NCBI GenBank assembly: GCA_038380795.1
Contig: CM076266.1
Span: 17,272,145 to 17,336,144, forward strand
Origin: Pyrocephalus nanus
Lineage: Eukaryota > Chordata > Aves > Passeriformes > Tyrannidae
Length of the DNA stretch: 64,000 nt
Direction of reading: 5' to 3'
The notes under the pieces are model-generated. The model saw nothing but the letters and a program-made list of their open reading frames with translations. It did no database searches and was not told where the DNA came from. Position numbers and translations under genes: made by a program. Shown here piece after piece: positions 12,301 through 23,976 of the stretch; the first letter of the stretch is position 1; the number at the start of each line of letters is the position of its first letter.

Positions 12301-14402
12301 GGGCTCCACTATGTTTTCTTGGAGATGAGCTGTTAATAGGCATGGGAGTTTATCCAAGAGCTTTTATCTGGTACAGATAATCCCTTAGATTACTTCTTTC
12401 TTCTCCTCCTCTTAAAAAGTATCTTTGAGAGACACCCCTTTCCCTGCACTTATCCCAAATGTACACTTACGTTCTCATAAAGACAATATGCCTACCATGT
12501 GATTAACTTCCACTTTTATGTTTGTCTTTTTTGTTTTCTAATTAAACATACTTGTTTGTCTTCCCATTACCTGAAGGAGTTACACATTTTTTTTTCTCAG
12601 AGACTCAGAGGCAAATATCAACCCTGTCTACTGTGAGTTTGTCCCTGAATAAATATTTTGCAATGACCTGAAAATGACACAGCATCCTATAAGAAATTAG
12701 AAATATAACTTAGATTTATATTTATGCCTTTAGAAAAAAAAAGTAACAGTCAAGTGGAGCTGGATGTTTTAATCAAATTTAGAGCACTGCGTGAAACAGC
12801 TGTTGGTATTTAATATTGCTTTCTTGACCTCTTTCACACATTGGTACCTTTGGAAGCAATCTGACTTTTTTTGGTGGAGATTTCTGGGCATGAATTGCTA
12901 TTGTAGTGACTAAAATACCTGGTGCTCACTTTTATAAGAGGAGAGGGACAAGAAGGGCATAAACATGTGTGAAAAAAGTTCAGCAATGAACCCATTTGCC
13001 AAACTTTACTCCAGTGCCGTTCTTTTAGCCACGGCTTTCTATAATATCTGATTTTGCACTGCATTTCAACAAAATACTTATTCTAGACTATTTTGATGCA
13101 CCTTGAAAAGGAGAAGATGTAACACTTTAGGTACGCTGCTGGTCAAAACCCACATTGTTGTCAGTGCTGTGCTGAGAATCAGTATCAAAGGCTCCACCCT
13201 GGATTTGGTGGCATTCAGCATTTTCACTGGTGACTGGGATGATGGAGTAGACAGAGCACTCACTTAATTCCCAGGCAGTGTGGAACAGAGAATGGTTGCA
13301 GACATGCTGGAGGAAGAATTGCACAACCTGCCTAAAGATCAAACTCGAGATCTCTCCTTCCTTTCCAGGTACCATTCCCCATTTATGGATGCTTGTTTGA
13401 CTTCTAGAATCTGTATGTTCCTTGCTTGACACCTCTTGCCTCTGGTGGCATCTGCCCCTGGGGAACAGTGTTCTACCTCCACAGCTCACTCCCTTCTTTG
13501 TAAGTCCCAGAGGCTTTGTTGCCCCAGGAGGACTGGTTTTACCAAGTTCAGCTGAAGTAGAAATGCAAAAGTGCCATCCTGACAGGGGAGATCCACTGCT
13601 CTCCACCTGTCGAGGCTCTGAGAGACTGGGGCTGAGAGGGTGGCAAGGCAAAAAGATGGGGTTAAAACTGTGGTTTTTACTTGTATAAGGCAAAAAATAT
13701 ATGTGAGCCAAAGCAAAACTTTCCCGTAGTCTTAAAGTATATGTCATCAAAGATAGATGGGGTGGATTGCTTAGAAGGACTCTCTGCAAAGACTTCAGCA
13801 GAAGCCTGGACAACTGCTTTAGGGTAGACACAGCTCCTAGATAGTTAAAATTAACAACAACATATCTCACCTCTGTATCTAAACACAAAAAGAGCAGCCC
13901 TTGTCTGGGAGGGCTTACAGTCCATGGCTAATGGATTGCCATGTGTTTTTCATTTAAACTCATTGTTGAAACAGAAGAAAGAGCAGCAAAATCTTTTCAG
14001 AAAGTTTCAAAATATCTTTCACTAGTTTTTGTCTTCAGATATAATTGGCCACAGAGAGTGGAAGGCCCAAGTTGTCCCGTGCTAGCAAGGCTCCAGACAA
14101 CCCACGCACATGATACTCCTTCCCATCCCTCCCACACCATCCAGCAGCTTCCACTGAACTCAGCAGCCACTTCATGAAAGGTTGTTGCTTGGTATCTGTG
14201 TGTGATATCTGAGCCAGATGGAAGCTGTAAAGCACAAGGCACAACAACTGCTCTTTTTGACACAGAAAAGAGCCTATGTAGGCCAAGGGAAATCTTTTCT
14301 ACCCACAAAAGTCCTAGTTTCCTATATTATGACCTATATCAACAATATTAAAACTCAAAGCTATACTGTTACACTGATGACTCTGTTCCATTGACTGTAC
14401 AG
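9331..14402. other. Non-coding, unique sequence
   Basis: No recognisable gene or mobile element. The longest open frame of the window (253 codons, minus strand, 13127-13888) lies here; it shows no domain, signal peptide or coding-like composition that I can recognise and is best treated as chance. A 13-bp word CTGTGATTTGAAT is repeated at 11270 and 11290, spaced by 20 bp. Confidence 0.6.
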
Positions 14403-14492
14403 CTCAGTCAGTACCTATAAAATTGCAGGATGCATTTAATGTAATTCAATTATATTTAATTGAATTAAAACTATTATTAAATTCCACCAAAG
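14403..14492 (+). other. Exon-like interval (low confidence)
   Basis: A 90-nt interval open in one frame (29 full codons with 2 and 1 split bases). It is preceded by CTGTACAG and followed by a strong donor, AAAG|GTAAGTCT. The predicted residues are Leu/Ile/Asn-rich and resemble no family I know. The interval is very AT-rich, so an open frame of this length is slightly unusual, but the acceptor has only a weak pyrimidine tract. The palindrome at 14442-14467 lies inside it, and a regulatory reading explains the sequence at least as well. Confidence 0.15.
14442..14467. promoter_or_regulatory. Perfect palindrome of two paired-class homeodomain dimer sites
   Basis: TAATTCAATTA (14442-14452), a 4-nt spacer TATT, then its exact reverse complement TAATTGAATTA (14457-14467). 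Each 11-bp arm also matches the P3 consensus TAATYNRATTA that is bound cooperatively by dimers of paired-class homeodomain proteins. The surrounding sequence is AT-rich with further TTAAT cores. The sequence match is direct; binding is inferred. Confidence 0.5.
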
Positions 14493-17339
14493 GTAAGTCT
14501 GTGGAATTTTTTTCTAATAACTCAAAAAGCTTAAGTCTGGATGAGTTTAAAATAATAATCCTACAGGAGAATATGATTGAATGAGTAAGAACATACAAAC
14601 AATCTAACTAGATATGAAACTGAACTTTATATATCACGTAAATCAGTCATTACAGAAATGGAAATCAATTAGGGAGAGTTTGCTCAACCTAATTTTTCTC
14701 TGCTTTTAAGTATTTAAAGAAAGATTGATTTCATGCCATTTTAAGTGGCTCTATCCAGTTAAGTATGGAGGTTCCTGTGTTAACATAAAAATACCATTTT
14801 TTATCATCTGGCCACAGGGAAACTCTTAGAGCTCTTTCCCAAAGTTTTAGCATCCCCTGACACTGAAGACCTTGTATTTCCTAGTATGGCATTTTAAGCA
14901 GCTGCTCTGCTACAGTTTCTTAAGACTTCCAGATACTCTGGGCCAAACAGTCACTTTTTTTCAGCCAGCTCTTCTTTTCATTCCTCTCTGGTTGCAGACA
15001 TGTAGTGAGACAATCAAACAATAGGAAAATTAATTAAGGAGATTTCAGCTCTGAGATATTTTTCCATTGAGGCAAAAAGGCAATAAAGAGTCATTCCCTG
15101 TTCTGTTGGTAAGACTTCAAATTTTTAGCTACTGGTTGCTACAGTCACAAGCAGGGAACTGAACATACACTATTATATACCAAAAAAGTTCTAGTCTTTG
15201 CTGTTTTCCATTGTGCAGCAGGAAGGATGAGTTATTTTACATCTTTGGTAGCCAGCTATGTTAGGTACAGCTTGCTCATCAGCTTTTGTTGCCTCTGATA
15301 CAGCCCAGGTAACTGAGGGGCAGAGGGCTGATGGAAAGGATCTGGAAGTGAAAAGATGGGGTGGAACCACAGCCTCAGATGAAGCCTGTCTCCTGGGTAG
15401 GTGTACAAGGTGTGTATCAGTAAAAGTGTCTTCCAGTAATTACTAGTAACTGTAATGTGAGGATGTGGTCACTAGGAAACTAAGTTAGTTGTAGCTTTGC
15501 TTGGATGCTTACGGAAATGCTTTGCTATGAAAGAAGAGAGCCTGAGAGACTCTAAACCTGATACAAAAACTTTCTATTATACAGAATGTATTAGTGCAGC
15601 CTTCATTGTTGTGCTGGCAACACAGCGTTTGGCTGGTCCTGCCCCTGTGTTGGTTGCACAGGATCACACTTTGCTTCGTCGGATGCGTTTTCTTGCCAAA
15701 CCAGAATGGTTTCCCCTGTAGATGGCTCTGTTTTCCTACACAATTTCTTGACTGCTGCTCCACATAAATGGGATTGAGCTATGTCTTTCCTTTCCTCTTC
15801 CCGTGGGTGTTATGTTCAGAAAGCAGTCATTCTTATTAGATACTCTTTAACATGCCAGCTCTGAAGACATCTGGGCCGTGAATAGTCAGCCACTTTCCAC
15901 AAAAAAATATTTTTTGATGCTTGGTTTGGGATTAAAGTTTCAGAGAAGAGGCTCAGTCTGAGTGCCTAAGAATTGCTGTTTAAGGTGCTCTGGGCTGCAG
16001 CAGCTGGTGTCAAAGTACTGTTCAGAAGTTTGAGGGTCTGTTATAGTTTCTGTGTTGCATCTCCCAACCTGCTGTGGGTTTTGCTACTACCTATGGCATC
16101 TCCAGGGATACTAGGTTGCCTGGCATTAGGCAACTTGAGCAAAACCGGAGTTTCAGCTTTTTGTGTGTGGAAAAAGGATGTCTTTCCTTTTAAGAAAAAA
16201 GAAGAGAGGGAGAGTTTTCACTAATTTAATTCCTAGCATCTGCAGAGCAGCATCTGTTGGTGTGGGATGAACAGGCTGCTCACCCTTAGCAAAGCTTACA
16301 CACCTAGTGGGATGCTGGTGTCCATCTCTGGGCCCAGCAGCTTGAGTGCCCTGGTGTGGCAAGACTATCAGATCCTGAGAAGGCAGGTCACTGTTGGGGA
16401 GGTTTAAGGAAGAAGATAGAGGGAAATTCCCTTAGAGATAGAGGGATTGTAATGTTTAAATCTTGGTGATCAGGAAGAGAATTTGAACCCTAAACCAAAT
16501 GTGATGATGGCAGTTAGACCTTTCTGGAGTGCAGAAGAGATGCTGTCTAAATGCAGACAAGGGTTTATAATAACCGGAGATAATTCCTCCAAAGCCACAA
16601 TTAAGCTAAATTAGGAGAACACCTTTGTTTTGTGCTACTGTGTGCTGGTCGTAGAAATTATTCCATAGTGGAGCTAACAACCCACCTGAGCTCACCTAGT
16701 CTTCCTGCCTGCTAAAGAAGAACCTGCGAACTCAAAAATATTTGGAAGACATGAGAAAGTTCTGTCAAATCTCAAACTCCTGAACTCTACAGTGAGCTTT
16801 GTCACTGATACTGAGACGTGCATTCAGTTTGTATCTGTTCAGCAAATGTGACAGCTCAGAGATACTGAAGCTGGAGATTATGTCTTGTAGTTTCCATCAA
16901 GAGCAGGAACCTGAGCCGGGGGTGCAGGGAGAGCTGCTTGTGCTGAGTGCTGAGGCTTCCCCTTGCAACCTGCTGGCTGGGACTCACCTCCATGAAGAGG
17001 AAATAAAATCACCAACCTGCAGTCATTGAGAAGAAACTTGGCAGAAAGTGCTATGGAAAGGTCTAATAAGGTCACCTGAAGCACACTCTGGGCATCAGCA
17101 TTGGAGAGGTGCATGTGGGATGGATTTGACTACACTCTCAAACTAATCGTGAATGTAAAACCAGACCCGAGCAGGACTACACCCCAAAGTGTTGCCCCAA
17201 ATACATGAAGTATTTCAGGTTGAGTTTAGTCTCTCTTGTTTGCTGCCAACAAAGACCGTTCCCAGAGGCACTGTTTTCCTGATAAATCTGCACCAGTATA
17301 GAAAGGATAGATCATAGAAGGAAGCTAGTTGTGTAAACA
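14493..17339. other. Non-coding, unique sequence
   Basis: AT-rich at the left, more mixed after 15.2 kb. No gene or mobile element recognised. A short direct repeat AGATAGAGGGA occurs at 16414 and 16436. The AT-rich segment around 16560-16640 has the texture of a conserved element but no specific motif. Confidence 0.6.
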
Positions 17340-17770
17340 GTGCAAGACTTACTAAAGATTAAATTATATGTTACTTTTAAATGAGTACCTAGAGCCCTGA
17401 ATACCCAAGAACTTTTCAGAAAGGGTAAAGCAAATGATTACATGTTAGAGAGTATCTTATAATAGGAGAAATTAAAAAGATTCCAGCTATTTAATTTAGT
17501 AAAAAGAGTAATAAGAAGTGACATGACAAAGGTATATAAAATAATGTATGGCATAAAGAAGGTCAGCAGGTGCTCCTATTTATCCTGTCTTGTGAAAGAG
17601 ACACAGGAGGATACCTAATTAAATTAAAAGGCAATAAATTTTAAAATGGTAAAGAAAATGCCCTTTTATGTCACATATAGTTAATCTGCGGAACTCAGTG
17701 CCACAATAAATTATGGACGTAAAGACTTTTAGCTGAATTCAAAAATCTATTAAGTATCTAAAAAAAAAGA
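17340..17770 (+). mobile_element. Ancient amniote-type CR1 LINE fragment, ORF2 C-terminal region
   Basis: The stretch from about 17480 follows the 3' part of old CR1 LINEs of the kind abundant in turtles and crocodilians. At 17520-17564 the translation reads DMTKVYKIMYGIKKV, then GGYLIKLKGNKF at about 17608-17645. Next come the equivalents of the conserved 'LVNLWNSLP' and 'F..LL' segments, in the same order as in intact elements. Many stops and frameshifts are present. The left boundary (17340-17480) is uncertain and the right end fades near 17770. Such copies predate bird radiation and are non-functional. Confidence 0.7.
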
Positions 17771-19135
17771 CAGAATTGTCAAAAACATCTAATTTCTGTT
17801 TTCAGAAGTAACTCAGGAAGGACCATATGCGGAAAGAAATGTAAGCACCACGCTGAACTACTTGCCAGATAATACATAGACCATCCTTACTGCAGGGGCC
17901 AGACTGCTGAGTTTTGGTCTTGCATTTTTCACTTAAAGAATTAGAATTTCTTATTAAACAGAACGTGTGAAGAAAGAAAATGTTTTCTTTTGGGGGGGCT
18001 GGGTAACTGGGAAGCTCTGTGGTGAGGTGTGCTGTGGTGGGGCACAGGATTGCCTCAGTCAGATTACGGATTTGGGTTTAGGTCTATAATATCTATCCTA
18101 TGTTCTTGGATTGCCATCCTGCTTGTTGGAATCCCTAGGCTGCCATGGGATTTCTTTATTTCTTGGACAGCCTTATACTGATGATGTGTATAGGTGTGAT
18201 CTGGGGTCAAATATCAAATTTCTGAAGACCAGCTGAGTGTAGGGACATCAAGCCGGTATTGTGATGCTTCAGCATGAATACATGAAACTGGGAAACCTGA
18301 AAATCAACCACAGCTGCCCAGGGAAGGCAGGTAGGGACTGAATAGGGAGGGCAGTGTTTGGTTCTGGGTTTGTATTGCATTTTCGCTATTTATAATTATG
18401 GTTTTGGTATCTTGGTTCTTCACTGCAGCAAGTCATCTATGCCTTCCCAAAATAAGATCTGAGCACTTACGTAGGCTTTTTAGGAAATGTTACCCTAAAT
18501 GATACTTTCATTATCATATCCATGCTATTCTAATGGAATAATGAGACAACTGAGGAAGAGCAGGAAAGATGGGAATACAGGAGACAACATCCTTGGGACT
18601 GTTTTTGTTTTCCAGATCTGCTTTATGCAATGGAGACTGACTACCTTGGAGCCAAGTGGTTTCAGATCTAAATGGAAAATGTGTTTCCTGATACAGCCTC
18701 CTCTGACTCACTCAACAGTAAATGCTCAACACAGGAAAGGAGACGTTCACACAAATTAGGTGTTACAGGGAGAATTGGGAGAGGTGAGATCAGTTCCTGG
18801 CTTTTGCAACTGCACAGAATTTCTAATCTCTCGTTTCTATTTAATTTCTGAGTGTTTAAAACACGGATAGTCCTTTTGTTCTATGACTTTCTGTCATACT
18901 CATTATAAATGCCAGGAAACAAGAATTTTCTATGTGAATATAGTTCTGTAGCCACTACTGGAAATAGAAATAAGTATAATTAAAAAGCATCTTGATATTT
19001 CTCTAGGGGCTGAAGGAACTTAGGTACTCAGCTTGTTCTTCCTATTCAAAATACCACCTAAAAGGCTATTGGCATGTGAGTGATTAGCTAGAGTTTTTTA
19101 GTGACTTTATCATATATTATATTTAGTAATTCTGA
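17771..19135. other. Non-coding, unique sequence
   Basis: No gene recognised. The first 150 bases may be the degraded 3' continuation of the preceding CR1, but the similarity is too weak to call. Confidence 0.6.
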
Positions 19136-19330
19136 ACTCAGGATGGGGAAGGTCCTCCTGGATCATGAGGTCCAAAGTCCTGATATTTCAGGCAGTCACA
19201 TCATATATTCCTCTTCATTTATCAGGTTGAGTTTTAAAACTAGTTAGGATTTTTGCTTCCCGCGTTACTGTAGAAGTTGAGTCTGTTCCAGAATTTGGCT
19301 TCCCTGGTGTCTGGAAGCTCTCTTGAAGCA
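19136..19330 (-). mobile_element. Old CR1 LINE 3' end, minus orientation
   Basis: The plus strand resembles the reverse complement of old avian CR1 3' ends. It starts with a GGAAGGTCC..GATCATGAGGTCCA-like segment, followed by GGCAGTCACATCATATA, TTTTAAAACTAGTTAGG and TCTGTTCCAGAA in the canonical order. The end lacks the clean terminal octamer repeat, so the element is decayed. The boundary at 19330 is approximate. Confidence 0.6.
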
Positions 19331-21384
19331 TAAGGTAGAAGACAAATAATAGTGACAATTAATGACAGATAGGATTACTTATGAATACTCATGTGATAGT
19401 CTGTGAAAAGAAAAAAATATAGGGAAATACAGCTTAGGATCACATCAGGTGATTTGTTTCCAGCAGAGGAGGTAAAGACAATATCCCTGGGCAAAGCATC
19501 AGTGGGACTTTAGGAAGTACTGCATATAGTCCTGGACAGCTATGAGCACAGGAGGACAGGACAGATAGTGTGCCCAGAAAAATAAAAACCCTTTGAGAGG
19601 GAACTGCAAGAGCAGCATTTATTTGATCTAGAAAAAAGACATCTGTGAGGAGGCTATAATTACCGTCTGTGTACATGTGGGGAACAAAGAACAAGGAGGA
19701 AAAATTGTTGTTTAGCCTAAAATAAAATGTTGGCATGAGAACATCTGACCGTAAAAGAGTTTGGCTGGAAATTGGAAGAAGGGATATTGAAGGCAGGGGG
19801 AGAGGACGGCTCTGGCATGGCTTTCCAATGGCAACAGGGGCAGCAGCAAACTTACTTGCTCTCAAGATTGCCCTTCATCAATCTCTGAAAGACCAAATTT
19901 GCAGCTTTTGACCATGACAGCATCAGTGATCCAGAAGCTCTCTACTGATGTAGCTTTTAAAGTAATTGTATGTTAATTCCACTGCAACTTTGTACAAAGC
20001 TGGGTTTTACATACCAAACCGAGAGATATACCTTAGCTTCCTCTCTTCTAGCAAATACTGCTCTGCTGTAGTTAGAGACAGCTATCTCCCCTCGTAGTCT
20101 TTGTCCTGCCAACCTAAAGTACAATAAGCATTATTTATAAGATAGGTTCACTGAGTCCAAACCATCTGTTCTGTGAACCTAGCTAATTTGCATGATTTCT
20201 TGATCATATGAATAGCCAGAACAACTTTTTCCCCTTCTTTAGAGCTAAATATTTTTTTTTCTGGTTCTGCTTGCATCCATCATAATTTCCACTCTCTGCA
20301 TTTGAGTAAGCTGAGACCGAATTCATTTAAGATTATGATTAGCATGCATGAGTTGATACATTCTGTGCTAGGGCTGGCTTCAACACGAGGGAAAGCCTAA
20401 TTCTAGTTTATTTTCAGTACTCTGACTTGTAGTGGAAATGACAGACTCCTGGCAGTGCTGATGGGTATTCTAACAGTATATATTTCACCAATTATCTCTT
20501 TAAGATAAGAAACTTCTACAATTAACAGAGCTTTCTCATATTATATGAAGGATTGCCCTTTGGTCTGAGGTACTTCTGGGTTTTGGAAGGCAAAGAAACG
20601 TGTTTAGGATTTGAATGCAACCAGTGGGAAAAAAAAACAAACAACAATCTCCTTCAATAAAATTCTGTTCCTCTCATAGATAGGTGGCTTCTGTGATCCA
20701 CAACATGCAGGTGATATGACCGAGTCAGTCACTACCCACTGGTACAGGGCAACTTAGAGAGAGGCGTGGCAAGATTACCATGTAGATTTCCACACCCCAG
20801 TGGGACACAATGCTGAGTTCCGTGTCCCTGTGACCAAAGCTTAGGAAGTGTGCATACATCAGGATGGGATGAGGAACCTATTCCTGAGACAGAATTCTTA
20901 TTCCTGAGATGAAAGACATAAAATTTTTAACTTTCTTCTTCACACTGACCTGAGTTCTGCAAGGATATGTCATAGAAACAGGTATTTTCCTGTGCTAAAA
21001 GAGGAAAAGAACTATTAAAGTGCAAGGAAAAATATGGTAAAAAACACAAAACAATTCAGCACACTTCTTTCCAAAAAAGAAGACCTCACCACAAACAGCA
21101 TGTTTTCTACATCTCTGCAGAGCTCATACAGAGGGAACCAGATCCTTTCTTTCACTTCATCACCACAACCAAATAAATGTATGTGGTATGAATGCCCTTC
21201 TTTACACAGTCTGAATGTACATACCAATTTTAACATCAGTGTACCAAATGACAAAAATAATATTTTCCTTACTCTTTCAGTACTCAAAATACTAAATCCT
21301 AAAGGAAAAAGAGATTTGCCAGGGTTTTAGACAAGATCTGAGCATCTTCTCACAAACTGAGGTAGTCAAATGGGATAGAGGTCT
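19331..21384. other. Non-coding, unique sequence
   Basis: No gene or mobile element recognised. A minus-strand open frame of 141 codons (19440-19865) has no recognisable domain. The words at 20879-20889 and 20899-20909 (TATTCCTGAGA) form a short tandem duplication with a 20-bp period. Confidence 0.6.
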
Positions 21385-22145
21385 ATGGGCTCTTCAGGAG
21401 GGATAGGCAGAACACATGAGGTCACACTGTATGTGAGGGAGTGGTTTGACTGCACAGGCCTTAAGGTTGGGGAAGATATGGTTGAGAGCCTCTGGATAAG
21501 GACTAGGGCCATGGAAGGCAAAGCAGAGATCATTGTGTATGCCTGTTATCCATTGCCCAGACAAGATACTTGTTGAAGATGGACACCCAATTAACAGGGA
21601 AGAAGAAAAAGCAAAGACATTAAATGCTTCTTTTTTGTCTCAGTCCCCTGAGTAGGAGGACTATGAGTGTGGAAAAAGTGACTTTCCTTTTGTGGACAAT
21701 GAAGTTGTAAGGCACCAGCAGTATCAGCTGAATGTTCACAAGTCCATGGTGCCTGATAGGCTTCACCCCAGAGTAATGGAGCGAGTGGATGTTATGGCAG
21801 GAACCCTCTCAATCATCTGTCAAAGGCCTTAGGAGTCTGGGATGCTCCCCGCTGAGAGGAAGGTAGCCAGTGTCACTACAGTCTACAAAAAGTGCATGAG
21901 GGAGGACTCAGGAACTATGGGCATGTTAGTCTAGCCTCAGTACCTGGGAAAACCATAGAGACCATCAAACCAGGTGTTATTGGAAGACACTTAAAGAACC
22001 ATTCAATGACCTGACACAGTCAACATGGGTTCACAAAGGGAAAGCCTTGTTTAATAATTTAATAATTATTATAATTTATATAATTATATTTAATAATATC
22101 CCTCTATGATAAGATCACCAGCCTAGTGGATGAAGGGACAGCAAA
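21385..22145 (+). mobile_element. CR1 LINE ORF2 remnant, internally deleted
   Basis: Two parts of a CR1 polyprotein can be read in order. From about 21418 comes endonuclease sequence: VTLYVREWFDC, then VESLWIRTRA, then EIIVYACYPLP, the counterpart of the conserved 'VGVCYRPP' strand. Directly after it, at about 21578, the reading jumps to the linker before the reverse transcriptase (EDGHPINREEEKAKTLNA). Then come PDRLHPRVME (near 21750), KVASVTTVYKK (near 21861), QHGFTKGK (near 22020) and YDKITSLVDEG (near 22106). The remainder of the endonuclease, several hundred bases, is missing. The palm catalytic motif is not reached. Stops and frame changes show it is dead. A 50-bp A/T insertion interrupts the last part. 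Confidence 0.85.
22050..22099. repeat. 50-bp pure A/T tract inside CR1
   Basis: Fifty consecutive A or T bases built from TTAATAAT/TAATTATA words separate the QHGFTKGK and YDKITSLVDEG segments of the CR1 reverse transcriptase. It replaces the few residues normally between them, so it expanded or was inserted after the element landed. Confidence 0.85.
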
Positions 22146-23947
22146 ACATCTCTGTCACCATATGTCACAGGATGCAGTGAGGAGAGTGATAGAGCTGAGG
22201 ATACTGGGTACTCACCAGCACAGAAGCAGTGAGTGTGTCCCTGCAATAGGAGGACTGTCATGAAGGCACAGCAGATTTACAGCTGCCTACAAGGAGAAAG
22301 TACAGGCTTGCTTCTCTGACAGGGATGACAGAAATCTTCCCTAATTTTTCAGTCCACATAGGGGTTTTCAACCTATAAGAGTTTCCACCAACAGCCTTAA
22401 AGGCACCACAGACCGAGAGAGAGAAATAACAATTCTATACTCTTTTGCCTTGTGATTTCTCTTTCCTTTTTTTTTTTTTTTTGGTGTCTTGTTTTGTTCT
22501 GACTAGGAAGACTTTTTTCCCCATAGTTTTGAAAGATGATATTTCTTCTTAAAGGATCATGAGAGCAGAGGGTCAAATCCTTGCCTTGTTTTTGTTTCCC
22601 CCTTTGTATGTTGGATGCATTCGCTGGCTCGTGTTTCAGAGTTGTGATTGGCATCAAAGCTGGCAGTGACAATTGTCTCTACTGATCTCTAGACTTCATT
22701 AAATTAGATAGTTAACATTCAGAAAAAGGCTTTGCTAGTTTCTGCCAAAGTGAATTTCCTTGATTTCCTCTCGAGGCTTTTTCCTCCCCTGACTGGCCCT
22801 GTTGCGGTTTTCTGAGCTGACACAACACAGTAATGGCTTTTTGTGAGTTTCCTGCAGGTCACCTTCCAACTCGGGGCTGGGGCAGAAGACTGAGGTAGGC
22901 AAGACTCAGGAGCATGCCCCAGCCCTGAGGGGCTGCACAGCCAGCTGAGGTAGCCCCTTGTCTTGCTAAGGGGTCAGGGCACACTGCTTGCCTTTGTTTC
23001 CAGTTTGATTCCTGTACCTGGAGAAAGAGAGGTTGTTTACATCCCACATTCCCCGGAAATCCTGCAGGTAACCACATAGCAGGCGCTGCCTACCATGAGT
23101 AGGGAGTGAGAGGAAAGGCTCTTTTGCTCTGTGCAGACAGAATTTTATCTGCTTTTGTGATAAACAACATCTAAGAACCCATGATGGTAATTTTTTTTAG
23201 AATCCCATTAAATTTGCTCGGATTTTTAAGACAGTCATAATGCATCACCGAGCTCCTGGTAGGCAGGGGGTTTTCTTTCATGTAGGGATGGGCTCTATTC
23301 ATTCTGCTAAATATTTAGAGCTGGTGAGTATGCAGAGGCTTTCACTTTTGTCACCCCAAAGCAAGTTCATGGAGCTGACCCAGAAGGGAATTGTTTTAGC
23401 ACTTTATAATTGTGTGTGTGTGTGTGTTTGAGAAATCAATGAGAAGTAAGCACACAACTTCATTATGAAAGCAAGGTATTGCGCTGCTTTTACTGAAGGA
23501 TGTGGAAAGCCCATCAAAAGAAAACCATTCCTGACCTGACATTCAAAACTCCACCAGCAGAGCTGTTGCATGCACAGGATAGAGACTAGGTATCAGTTCT
23601 GGGTCTCAGCTTAGCAGTGGGAATCAGAACAACAAGTAAGGAAAACACTTCTTGAAATATATGCAGGGATCATGGCATGAAATACTGTAAACAAACAAAT
23701 GCTGTTTTTACTGATGTGCTGTTCTGAATCAATCTGGATATTGACAGTAAGTGATGGAAGTGCCTGCACATGGGGAAACAGCAGCTATGAATCTTCCAGT
23801 CAGAAAATCTCCACATCCACCAAGACCTGCTTCAATTTGTTTGTGCTTATAACGGGGAGGTTTTAAAGATTACTGATCAGTGTTTGATGCTAATTAGTGT
23901 TTCTAAAAAGCTGGTCTTTTACTTGCTACCTTCCCTTTCTTGAACAG
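22146..23947. other. Non-coding, unique sequence
   Basis: No gene recognised. It contains T16 at 22467-22482 and a (TG)8 microsatellite at 23411-23427. The first 200 bases could be further CR1-derived sequence, but no conserved residues are visible. Confidence 0.6.
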
Positions 23948-23976
23948 ATCCTCATGAAACCTTCCTACACAGTAAG
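23948..23976 (+). other. Microexon-like interval (29 nt)
   Basis: The acceptor side is very good: a branch-point-like TGCTAAT near 23887-23893, then the pyrimidine stretch CCTTCCCTTTCTTGAACAG ending at 23947. The donor side is also very good: AAG|GTAAGCATTG. The 29-nt interval between them is open in two frames. Such an exon could be part of a coding or a non-coding transcript on the plus strand. Good pseudo-splice pairs are expected by chance in 64 kb, and nothing in the short peptide identifies a gene. Confidence 0.2.

Noticed and set aside
13127..13888. Longest open frame in the window (253 codons, minus strand)
   Set aside because: No recognisable domain or conserved motif and no codon-like pattern; other frames on the same and opposite strand are open over parts of it. 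At 64 kb and this base composition one frame of this length is plausible by chance.
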